A stretch of 14,684 nt of DNA from CAZGSN01 sp964371655 (GTDB lineage Bacteria > Desulfobacterota > Binatia > HRBIN30): contig CAYJOD010000128.1 in NCBI GenBank assembly GCA_964371655.1, positions 1 to 14,684 on the forward strand, read 5' to 3'. Made by a program: the position numbers and the translations under genes. Below, piece after piece: positions 1 to 6,028 of this stretch; position 1 is the first letter of the stretch; each line of letters starts with the position of its first letter. The notes beneath the pieces were generated by a model. It made no database searches, was not told the origin of the DNA, and saw only the letters and a program-made list of their open reading frames with translations.

Positions 1-91
1 GTGGAAACGCACCCGCGACGGAGAGTCAGGGCCTCGGCAAAGTCGAGTCACGGAGGGCTTCGGCCAAAGAATCGCTCATTTCCGCCCCCCG

Positions 92-180
92 GCGGACGAG
101 CCGTCCGCGCTCCCAGCGATTGCCTGAAACCAGCGCCCCGAGCGGAATATCATCGCCGGGAGCGCGGGCGGCCCGCCCGC
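92..180. repeat. Pair of inverted REP-like hairpins (REPIN-like)
   Basis: Hairpin one is GCGGACG-AGC-CGTCCGC (92-108) and hairpin two is GCGGGCG-GCC-CGCCCGC (164-180). Each has a perfect 7-bp stem and a 3-base loop. The sequence inside hairpin one (GCGCTCCCAGCGAT, from about 107) is the reverse complement, with one mismatch in 14, of the sequence just before hairpin two (ATCGCCGGGAGCGC, from about 152). The whole is therefore two copies of one module facing each other, the layout of REP doublets. No transposase is in the window. Confidence 0.6.
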
Positions 181-386
181 TTTGTTCAGCACCTCTGCGG
201 TGCACGCAGGCTCCGTCAGCGACTTTGCCGTGGCCCTGCACCGAGAATGCCGGCAACATGCGGGATCTCCCACGAGTCACCGCTCCCTTACGGTCGCGGC
301 TCGGCGCCGACCTGCGGCAAACGTCGCCGCTATCGGCAGACGGTGGCATCACGGCAGGTGAGGTTCTCGGCCTCAAAACTCTTCCT

Positions 387-466
387 GGGGCTCGTGACTA
401 GGGGCTGGGGGCTCGGGGAGAGCTGGAAAGACCCAAGCCCCGAGCCTCAAGCCACCAGCCCCTAGC
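387..466. repeat. Inverted arrays of degenerate 7-base units
   Basis: The left arm (387-420) reads in units of seven such as GGGCTCG, TGACTAG, GGGCTGG, GGGCTCG. The right arm (431-466), read on the other strand, gives CTAGGGG, CTGGTGG, CTTGAGG, CTCGGGG. The arms share CTAGGGGCTGG and CTCGGGG but differ by one whole unit, as expected if units are gained and lost in steps of seven. About ten bases separate the arms, so a long imperfect hairpin is possible. The architecture matches the elements at 3417-3518, 8941-9034, 12275-12728 and 13411-13493. Confidence 0.6.
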
Positions 467-513
467 GAACCTTGAGACCACCCTGAGGCGAGGTCGTCTC
501 GAAACCTCGGCAA

Positions 514-602
514 GGTGGTACAGGCCAAAGGCCTATACCACCGAGAACCTAATCCCAGTGCAGAAGGCCTTGGTGGTATAGGCTTCCAGCCTGTACCACC
601 AA
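514..602. repeat. Two related palindromic hairpins (GGTGGTAYAGGC family)
   Basis: Hairpin one at 514-542 pairs GGTGGTACAGGCC with GGCCTATACCACC across an AAA loop. Hairpin two at 570-602 pairs TTGGTGGTATAGGCT with AGCCTGTACCACCAA across TCC. Each has a single C/T difference between its arms at the same position, so they are copies of one repeat. The motif resembles palindromes common in planctomycete-type genomes, though that comparison is from memory. Neither is followed by a convincing T-tract on the strand of the upstream gene. Confidence 0.6.
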
Positions 603-672
603 GAGGTCCTGAGACAACTTCAGGCGAGCGCGGCTACGTCGAACACCGAGGCGATCGTGCCGGGGCACCGGG

Positions 673-2655
673 CTACGTCTCCGCCAAGAACTTGCGGATC
701 TCTTCGTCGGCCATCCCCAGTTGTTGGGCAACGACGACACCGGCGCAGAGAGCGTAGAGGCTGCTGTCGCCGATGATCTCGCGGCTGACGGGGTACTCGC
801 GGCCGTTGCAGCGGATGTACGTGACACCGGCGCGTTCGACGACGTCGTGCTTGCCGAAACGATGCGTCAGCGGCGCCGAGGCGAGCCCGGCGAGGATCGG
901 ATCGTCGACGCATACCGCCAAGGTGGCGCCGCGCTTGCTCATGAACTCGACCAGCTCCGCCATCTCGGCGCGCAAGGTTGTCAGGCTATCGTGGTCTTCC
1001 GAGTAGCTCGGGGTGAGTGCGGTGAGGACGGCGACATCCGGATGCACCACGCACAGCAGGCGCCGCATGTCGCTGGCCTGGCGCGCGCCGAGCTCGAGAA
1101 TCAACACCTCGACGTCGTCGGGGAACAGCGCCCGCCACGCCGCGCGCGCGAAGCCACGCGCGACCGACAGTAAGCGGCGCGTGTCGAAGCCCATGTCGAG
1201 AATCGAGAACGCCACACCGACCTCGGTGTTGTACGACAACGGGTTGCTGCGGACGCGCCAGCGCCGGCTGAGAAGCTCGTACAGCGTGCGTTTGAGAACA
1301 GTCTTCCCGCGCCCACCGGCGATGGCGACGACGCGTGGCCGTTGCCGCCACAGGTACAGACGCGCCAGCGCGTGCAACGTCGCAACCCCGGCGCGACGTA
1401 CGAATCGATCCGGCACCGGCGCCGCGGCCGGAAGCGCAAAGGTGCGCGGGGCGTGGCCGGCAAAGTAGTCACCGAGGCGATCGAAGGCGCGCTCGATATC
1501 GGCGGCTTCGCGCGCGTAACAGAAGCGCAGATGCGATTCGCCGGTGGGGCCGAAGGCCACGCCCGGAACCACGGCGACGCGAACCTTGTCGAGGATGTCA
1601 TCGGCCAGGCGGCGCGAGTCGCGCGCCAACGGCACGGTGTCCTTGATGCGCGGGAAGGCGAAGTAGGAGGCGTTCGGTTTCTGGTAATCGAAGATCTCGG
1701 GCAACGCATCGAGCCGCGCAATCATTCGGGCGCGGCGCTGGCGGAACTCTTCGCGAAACTGCTCGACGAACGGAGCGCCGATCTCGATGGCCGCAATCGC
1801 GGCGTATTGCGACACCACCGGCGCGCAGGTCACCAGCGCATCGTGTACCTTGAGGATCGCATCGGCGCGTCGCCTGTCGGTGTGCAGGAAGCCGACGCGC
1901 CAGCCCGTCATCCCGTAGGCCTTCGAGAATGAGCACACGCGCACGACGCGGCCGCGATGCGCCGCCAGCTTGGCCGGGTTACCGGCGGGCTCGTTGGTAT
2001 AGATGAAATCTTTGTAGACCTCGTCGGTGATGACGACGAGGTCGTGACGCTCGGCGAGCTCCATCATGCGCTCGGTCTCGGCAGGCGAGTAGATGGTGCC
2101 GGTCGGGTTGTTGGGGTTGCACAGCAGGATGGCTCGGGTATTGCGCGTGATCGCCTTGCCGATGGCGTCGGGGTCGAGATCGAAGTTGGCGTCTTCGTTC
2201 AGGGGCACGAAGCGCGGCTGCGCGCCGGCGATCTGCACGGCGGGGATGTAGGAGGCGTAGGACGGCGAGGCCAACAGAACCTCATCGCCAGGCTGTACCG
2301 TTGCCAGCAGCGTCGCCGAAATGGCCTCGATCGCGCCGCAGGTGACGATAATCTCGCCGTCGGGGTCGTACTGCATACCGTCGCGGCGCAGCTCTTCGCT
2401 GATCAGCTCACGCAGCTGCGGCAGGCCCGGAGTCAGAGAGTACTTGGCGCACGCTCCTTCGGCGATCTTCCGGGTCACATAGTTCTTGATGGGTTCGGGG
2501 GTGTCAAAGCTGGGGATCCCTTGCGCCAGAGAGACCACGTCGGACAGGTGGCTGGCACGCAGCTCGATGGCCTTGATCGGCGACAGCTCGATATCATCGA
2601 CCGGCACTGATCCGCCCCACACCGCCATCCCCAAAGCGCGCCGTCGCGTCGTCAT
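673..2655 (-). CDS. Fusion protein: class I/II PLP aminotransferase + MurF-like ATPase domain
   Basis: 660 residues from the ATG at 2655, which overlaps the stop of the upstream phosphatase as ATGA and has GAGGA three bases upstream. Residues 1-400 form a complete aspartate-aminotransferase-fold enzyme: the NPNNPTG motif at 180-186, TDEVY with the cofactor Asp at 211, SFSKAYGMTGWRVG with the PLP lysine at K245, and a substrate-carboxylate Arg near 377. After a proline/alanine linker, residues 438-660 resemble the central ATPase domain of MurF-type ligases: P-loop GGRGKT (447-452), SYNTEVG (474-480), an ELGA stretch (521-524) and a closing helix like that of MurF. The N-terminal nucleotide-sugar domain and C-terminal Mur ligase domain are absent. 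The fusion is continuous in one frame. The transamination substrate and any product of the Mur part are unknown. The aminotransferase call is firm; the Mur-like call rests on motif order. Confidence 0.85.
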   Translation of the reverse strand: MTTRRRALGMAVWGGSVPVDDIELSPIKAIELRASHLSDVVSLAQGIPSFDTPEPIKNYVTRKIAEGACAKYSLTPGLPQLRELISEELRRDGMQYDPDGEIIVTCGAIEAISATLLATVQPGDEVLLASPSYASYIPAVQIAGAQPRFVPLNEDANFDLDPDAIGKAITRNTRAILLCNPNNPTGTIYSPAETERMMELAERHDLVVITDEVYKDFIYTNEPAGNPAKLAAHRGRVVRVCSFSKAYGMTGWRVGFLHTDRRRADAILKVHDALVTCAPVVSQYAAIAAIEIGAPFVEQFREEFRQRRARMIARLDALPEIFDYQKPNASYFAFPRIKDTVPLARDSRRLADDILDKVRVAVVPGVAFGPTGESHLRFCYAREAADIERAFDRLGDYFAGHAPRTFALPAAAPVPDRFVRRAGVATLHALARLYLWRQRPRVVAIAGGRGKTVLKRTLYELLSRRWRVRSNPLSYNTEVGVAFSILDMGFDTRRLLSVARGFARAAWRALFPDDVEVLILELGARQASDMRRLLCVVHPDVAVLTALTPSYSEDHDSLTTLRAEMAELVEFMSKRGATLAVCVDDPILAGLASAPLTHRFGKHDVVERAGVTYIRCNGREYPVSREIIGDSSLYALCAGVVVAQQLGMADEEIRKFLAET

Positions 2656-3281
2656 GCTTCCTCGCGCAGGTGATGGGTCTGATTGACGCGGTCCGCACTC
2701 CAAGCACCGGCAACGTGGGTGAGCACGTGGATCGAGCCCAGGGCGGTCGGCCAGCCGGCGCGCTGCGCGTCGGACAGGCGCAGCATCTCGGCAACGACGC
2801 TGAGGATCACGCCGCGATGGACGACGAGCAGAACCCGCTCGGGAGCCATCGGCAAGAGCGCGTGCCACGCCGCCGCGACACGGGCGCGAAAGTCGAGCCC
2901 ACAGTCGCCACCCGGGTAGGTGAAGCTGTGAAAGCTTGCCTGCCAGCGCGTGAAGGCCTCGGGATCGCGCGCGGCGATCTCCTCCTTGGTCAGACCTTCC
3001 CACTCACCGAAATTGATTTCGTTGAAGCCCGCCACCACCCGCCTCGGAGTGGCGGGAGCAATGAGGTCGGCGGCCGTCGTGGTTCTTTGCATGGCGCTGG
3101 TCAGGACGAGATCGAAGCTCTCGTGCGCCAGGGCGGCGCCGACGTCGCGCATCTGTTGCTGCCCGATCGCGCTCAGAGCCAGATCGGTCGCACCGTAGTA
3201 GCGAATGCTCGATTGGCCGACGGTCTCGCCGTGGCGCACCAGAACGAGACGGCGCAGCAGGGTCGTGGGCAAACGGTCCAT
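2652..3281 (-). CDS. Histidine phosphatase superfamily protein (phosphoglycerate-mutase-like)
   Basis: 209 residues. It carries the LVRHGET signature with the phospho-accepting His at 17, an Arg at 66 in SAMQRT, the acid residue in FGEWEG (about 93) and the second catalytic His at 155 in VVHRGV. The length and FGEWEGLTKEE motif fit the small cytosolic phosphatase branch that includes CobC-type and sugar-phosphate phosphatases, so the substrate cannot be named. Its stop codon overlaps the start of the aminotransferase-Mur gene by four bases, so the two are almost certainly co-translated. No strong ribosome site precedes the ATG; a start nearer the LVLVRHG strand is possible but less likely. 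Confidence 0.9.
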   Translation of the reverse strand: MDRLPTTLLRRLVLVRHGETVGQSSIRYYGATDLALSAIGQQQMRDVGAALAHESFDLVLTSAMQRTTTAADLIAPATPRRVVAGFNEINFGEWEGLTKEEIAARDPEAFTRWQASFHSFTYPGGDCGLDFRARVAAAWHALLPMAPERVLLVVHRGVILSVVAEMLRLSDAQRAGWPTALGSIHVLTHVAGAWSADRVNQTHHLREEA

Positions 3282-3338
3282 ACTAGTGGCCTGAGTCAGA
3301 AACCCGCGCGAACCTTGTAGCCGTTGTGGACGGAAGAA

Positions 3339-3583
3339 CCCTCACCCTAACCCTCTCCCAGAGGGAGAGGGGAGCTGGCCTTCCTCCCTCTGCCCCTGAG
3401 ATTGTCGATACATGCGAATGGAAAACAGGAAACGGGAAACCGGGAACCCAAAACTGGGCAATGCTTATGCAGAAAGGCCGGTTTTCCATTTTCGGTTTCC
3501 GGTTTCCTGTTTTCCATTCTCCGAGCAACGGCCGGTCGCGGAGAAAATCGACGGTCTCCCCTGGGAGAGGGTCGGGGTGAGGG
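3339..3583. repeat. Outer palindromic repeat enclosing an inner heptad inverted repeat
   Basis: The outer arms are 3339-3360 and 3562-3583, inverted copies matching at 20 of 22 positions (CCCTCACCC...CCCTCTCCC type, a motif widespread in proteobacterial and metagenomic genomes). The left arm also forms its own 9-bp hairpin, CCCTCTCCC-AGA-GGGAGAGGG (3351-3371). Inside lie 3417-3446 and 3489-3518, inverted copies matching at 27 of 30 positions and built of units such as GAAAACA, GGAAACG, GGAAACC, GGGAACC. The nesting suggests that the inner element landed inside an existing outer repeat. Confidence 0.65.
3417..3518. repeat. Heptad inverted repeat with a 42-base spacer
   Basis: Left arm 3417-3446 starts AATGGAAAACAGGAAAC; the right arm 3489-3518 is its inverted copy with three mismatches in 30. 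Each arm is three to four tandem 7-base units of the pattern GGAAACN. No gene is enclosed. The layout equals that of the gene-less elements at 8941-9034 and 13411-13493, with a different unit sequence. Confidence 0.6.
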
Positions 3584-3640
3584 CGATTGCATAGGTTCAG
3601 GCGCTCCATTGGTTCTGCGAACTAACCGGTGACAAGAATT

Positions 3641-3804
3641 TCTCGCGCCAAGACGCAAAGGCGCCAAGGGGATATGCTCGTCGTCGTGGTTTCACGGTCT
3701 TCCGAAAGCCCATGGGAGATGCCGTCTGGAATCGACGCCGGTTGTCGGAATCTGCATTGGCTCCCCTGTCTTCTTCCTTGGCGGCTTTGCGTCTTTGCGC
3801 GAGA
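3641..3804. repeat. Octad inverted repeat (CGCCAAGN units)
   Basis: Left arm 3641-3669 and right arm 3776-3804 are inverted copies matching at 27 of 29 positions. Each consists of tandem 8-base units: CGCCAAGA, CGCAAAGG, CGCCAAGG on the left. Similarity continues outward for roughly ten more bases with small gaps. The 106-base interior shows no gene or strong structure. The unit resembles a repeat (TCTCGC..AAGACGCAAAG) common in environmental genomes, where its translation often appears as spurious proteins. Confidence 0.6.
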
Positions 3805-3872
3805 TTCATTGTCGGCCCAAGGTCAGCTTCGACCGGCCGACGCCTGCCGCAGCTTCTACGGCTGAGGCGCCG

Positions 3873-4607
3873 TCAAAAACCGATACGCCGCATCACGAAG
3901 CGCGGCAGCAGCTTGATGACCAGCATGATCCAACGCCAGATTCCGGTGGCGTAGACTTCGGGCGTACCGCGATCGATGGCGCGCAGGACAAGCTTGGCGA
4001 CCTGTCCGGGTTCCGCCGCGAACGGTGGCGGCTTCAAGCCGACGGTCATGCCGGTCTTCACGAAACCGGGCTTCACCACAATCGTCCGCAACCCGTGTTC
4101 GCGATACTTGTGATCGAGGCCTTCGAGGTAGCACGACAGTCCGGCTTTCGCCGAGCCATAGAGAATGACCGGCTTGCGCCCACGTTCACCGGCGACGGAG
4201 CTGAAGACGCACAGCGTACCGCCGCCGCCGTCGAGAAGCAGGCGCCGCGCTTCTTCGCAGAAGTGCACGGTGTTGGTGAAGTTCGCGGTGAGCAAGCGGT
4301 CTCTGAAATCGGCGTTTTCCTCCAGCGCCTCCTGGCTGCCGAACAGTCCCGCCGTGACGACCACCGTGTCGAATCCCCCCAGCACCGTCCACGCTTGCTG
4401 CAGCGCCGGCGCAAACGTCTGACGATCGAGGATGTCACAGTGCGCGCTGCCGACGGGGGCGCCGCGAACGATGGCGAGGTCGGCGGCGCTGCGTTCGAGA
4501 TCGTCGGGCTCGTTGCCGAGCACAAACACATCGTCGCCGCGCTCCGCCATCATACGCGCAATGGCGCGACCCATGCCGCGCGTGCCCCCAAGGAACACGG
4601 CCTTCAT
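3873..4607 (-). CDS. dprE2: SDR oxidoreductase, DprE2-like (decaprenylphosphoryl-2-keto-ribose reductase type)
   Basis: 244 residues from the ATG at 4607, which overlaps the stop of the FAD oxidase as ATGA. It has the N-terminal NAD(P)-binding stretch LGGTRGMG (6-13), the active-site Ser at about 137 and the YGSAK motif giving Tyr150 and Lys154. Beyond generic SDR features, SSVAGERGRK before the Tyr, the KPGFVKTGM stretch (179-187) and the C-terminal IMLVIKLLPRFVMRR segment closely resemble mycobacterial DprE2, including its membrane-facing hydrophobic end. By analogy it reduces the 2-keto intermediate made by the adjacent oxidase, completing 2'-epimerisation of a lipid-linked pentose. Adjacency and overlap support a two-enzyme complex. 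The substrate is inferred from the pair. Confidence 0.85.
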   Translation of the reverse strand: MKAVFLGGTRGMGRAIARMMAERGDDVFVLGNEPDDLERSAADLAIVRGAPVGSAHCDILDRQTFAPALQQAWTVLGGFDTVVVTAGLFGSQEALEENADFRDRLLTANFTNTVHFCEEARRLLLDGGGGTLCVFSSVAGERGRKPVILYGSAKAGLSCYLEGLDHKYREHGLRTIVVKPGFVKTGMTVGLKPPPFAAEPGQVAKLVLRAIDRGTPEVYATGIWRWIMLVIKLLPRFVMRRIGF

Positions 4608-5959
4608 GGTTGATCTCCGAAGATACGCACCGACTGGGCGCTGCGCAGCTTGCCGCTGGGATCCCACTTGCGCCGTACCGCGGACCACGCCTCGGTGCGC
4701 GGGTCCATGCGCCGGAACTGCTCGCGGCCAGTGAACGAATCTTTGGCGAGATAGATGCGGCCGCCCACGGCGATGACGAGCTCGTTGAGCTCCTCGACGA
4801 GCGCCGGCGTCGACGCGTCGATCGGAAGGTCGAGCGCGTACGAAATGCCGGGTTTCGGGTACGAGAGCATTCCCCGACCCTCGGCTCCGCAATCCTTGAT
4901 CACACACAGAAACACCGGTGCTTCGCGCTCGTGCAGCAGGCGCAGCAGGCGATGGTGCGAAGAGTTGTCTTCGCCGTAAGGCAGCACGCACTGGTACTGG
5001 GTGAAGCCGCGCTTGCCGTAGACGTTGCTCCAGTCTTGGAGCAAGTCGAGCGGATAGAAGAACGTCTCCGGATGAGTAATGCCGCGACGCACGCGGTCGC
5101 GGTGCTTCGTGTAGTTGAGCCAGTTAAAGATGCGCCCCATCCAGGGCTGCAAGAGCCAGCTCGGGAAAATCGGCGGCAGCGGGAATGGCTTGCGAAACTG
5201 CGGCTGCTCGTGCGGGGCCTCGAAGGGCTCGGCCCAGCGTCCTTTCATCAGGATGCCGCGACCCCGGTTCTCGCCGAAGGTGAGGAAGTCATTCCACATC
5301 ACGGTGTACGGCCACTCTTTGCTCGATGCCTGCAAGGCGCGCAGTGCACTGTCGAAGTCGGGCAGACGCTCGCTCTCCTGCCAGATCCACGGCGAGGGGA
5401 TGCGTTTCATCTGGAACTCCACCTCGAGGATGTGACCGGTCAGCCCCATGCCCCCGATGGTGGCGTAGAACAGCTCCGCCTCCTGCGTCGGCGAGCACTC
5501 GAGGATGCGTCCGTCCGCCACGCGCATCTTCAGCTTGAGGACGTAGGCCCCGAAGCAGCCGTCGACGTGGTGGTTCTTGCCGTGCACGTCGGCGGCGACC
5601 ATGCCGCCCACGGTGACGAAATGCGTTCCCGGGCTCACCGGGGTGAACCAGCCGCGCAGCAGAAAGGTGCGGTTCAGACGCCACAGCGGCAAGCCGGCTT
5701 CGACGCACACGATCCCGGTGTGCTCATCAAAGGCGAGGAAGCGGTCCGCCAGCGTCGTGTTGGCAACCCGGTCACCGCGCGCCGGCGGCAAGGAGCAATC
5801 TCCGTAGGAGCGCCCGAGGCCACGCGAAAGAACCACGTCCTGCGTGATCCGCTCGAGCTCCTCGAAACGCAACTCCTCGGCTTCGACGACGGGGTTGTGC
5901 CCCCAGCCGCTGAGCGGGGTGAGGGCGACTGGTTTGCTTTGATCCTGCGGTTTAGCCAC
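4604..5959 (-). CDS. dprE1: FAD-dependent oxidase, DprE1-like (polyprenylphosphoryl-ribose 2'-oxidase type)
   Basis: 451 residues from a GTG at 5959, chosen because AGAGGA (5965-5970) lies five bases upstream and the protein then starts just before the family's LSGWG motif; Mycobacterium tuberculosis DprE1 has 461 residues. The FAD-binding half shows GLGRSYGD (47-54), VGGMVAADVHGKNHH (117-131) and GGMGLTGHI (169-177). The C-terminal half shows GKRGFTQYQ (315-323) and IYLAKDSFT (402-410). Lys406 aligns with DprE1 Lys418. The position equivalent to DprE1 Cys387, the benzothiazinone target, is Ala375; spacing to the Lys is exactly 31 residues in both. It lies 52 bases after the PfkB gene and overlaps the DprE2-like gene. 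A related sugar- or aldonolactone-type oxidase is the alternative. Confidence 0.88.
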   Translation of the reverse strand: MAKPQDQSKPVALTPLSGWGHNPVVEAEELRFEELERITQDVVLSRGLGRSYGDCSLPPARGDRVANTTLADRFLAFDEHTGIVCVEAGLPLWRLNRTFLLRGWFTPVSPGTHFVTVGGMVAADVHGKNHHVDGCFGAYVLKLKMRVADGRILECSPTQEAELFYATIGGMGLTGHILEVEFQMKRIPSPWIWQESERLPDFDSALRALQASSKEWPYTVMWNDFLTFGENRGRGILMKGRWAEPFEAPHEQPQFRKPFPLPPIFPSWLLQPWMGRIFNWLNYTKHRDRVRRGITHPETFFYPLDLLQDWSNVYGKRGFTQYQCVLPYGEDNSSHHRLLRLLHEREAPVFLCVIKDCGAEGRGMLSYPKPGISYALDLPIDASTPALVEELNELVIAVGGRIYLAKDSFTGREQFRRMDPRTEAWSAVRRKWDPSGKLRSAQSVRIFGDQP

Positions 5960-5983
5960 GGCGATCCTCTGTAAGGAACGTAT

Positions 5984-6028
5984 AGACAACGGACAACAGA
6001 CTTGCAGAGAGTTATTGGTTGTCTGTCC
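5984..6028. repeat. Short imperfect inverted heptads after the PfkB stop
   Basis: AGACAACGGACAACAGAC at 5984-6001 reads as 7-base units GACAACG, GACAACA. GGTTGTCTGTCC at 6017-6028 is an inverted, slightly permuted counterpart. The right arm encodes the last PfkB residues (RTDNQ). It may be a decayed relative of the other heptad elements or a weak intercistronic hairpin; the match is too short to decide. Confidence 0.3.

Larger units (their letters stand above)
1..672. other. Gene-free, repeat-rich region downstream of the aminotransferase-Mur fusion
   Basis: No open frame here looks like a real protein. The frames on both strands are arginine- and proline-rich and carry no recognisable domain. 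The stretch instead holds a pair of inverted REP-like hairpins (92-180), a motif CGCTCCCTTACGGTCGCGG near 282-300 that resembles a dispersed repeat seen in many environmental genomes, a heptad inverted repeat (387-466) and two related 13-bp-stem hairpins (514-542 and 570-602). It lies just after the stop codon of the gene ending at 673 and may contain that operon's transcription end, but I cannot assign a specific terminator. Confidence 0.7.
3282..3872. other. Gene-free interval with nested inverted repeats
   Basis: This gap separates the phosphatase start from the end of the SDR gene; both genes are on the minus strand. It holds a palindromic element with a second inverted heptad repeat inside it (3339-3583) and a separate octad inverted repeat (3641-3804). 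Open frames crossing it are translations of the repeats, for example a peptide with RAKTQRR, and are not credible genes. The promoter of the phosphatase operon should lie just above 3281, but I see no convincing -35/-10 pair. Confidence 0.7.

Noticed and set aside
1..465. Open frames at the left edge on both strands (154 and 116 residues)
   Set aside because: They translate hairpins and inverted repeats, are rich in Arg and Pro, and have no recognisable domain.
2656..3003. N-terminal extension of the aminotransferase-Mur frame by 116 residues
   Set aside because: It overlaps the histidine phosphatase gene completely, is low-complexity Arg/Ala sequence, and the ATG at 2655 has an overlap with the phosphatase stop and a GAGGA site.
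3629..3865. Small plus-strand frame with RAKTQRR and LPWRLCVFARD
   Set aside because: These peptides are direct translations of the octad repeat arms and recur as spurious proteins in many genomes.
3795..4613. Plus-strand open frame of 272 codons
   Set aside because: Antisense shadow of the SDR gene; no motif or ribosome site.
3873..5959. Generic berberine-bridge-type oxidase plus unrelated SDR
   Set aside because: The overlap and the specific DprE1 and DprE2 motifs, including the conserved Lys spacing, make the epimerase pair the better call, although the substrate remains inferred.
4610..5974. Plus-strand open frame of 454 codons
   Set aside because: It is antisense to the DprE1-like oxidase, lacks any domain and follows the high-GC third-position pattern of the real gene.
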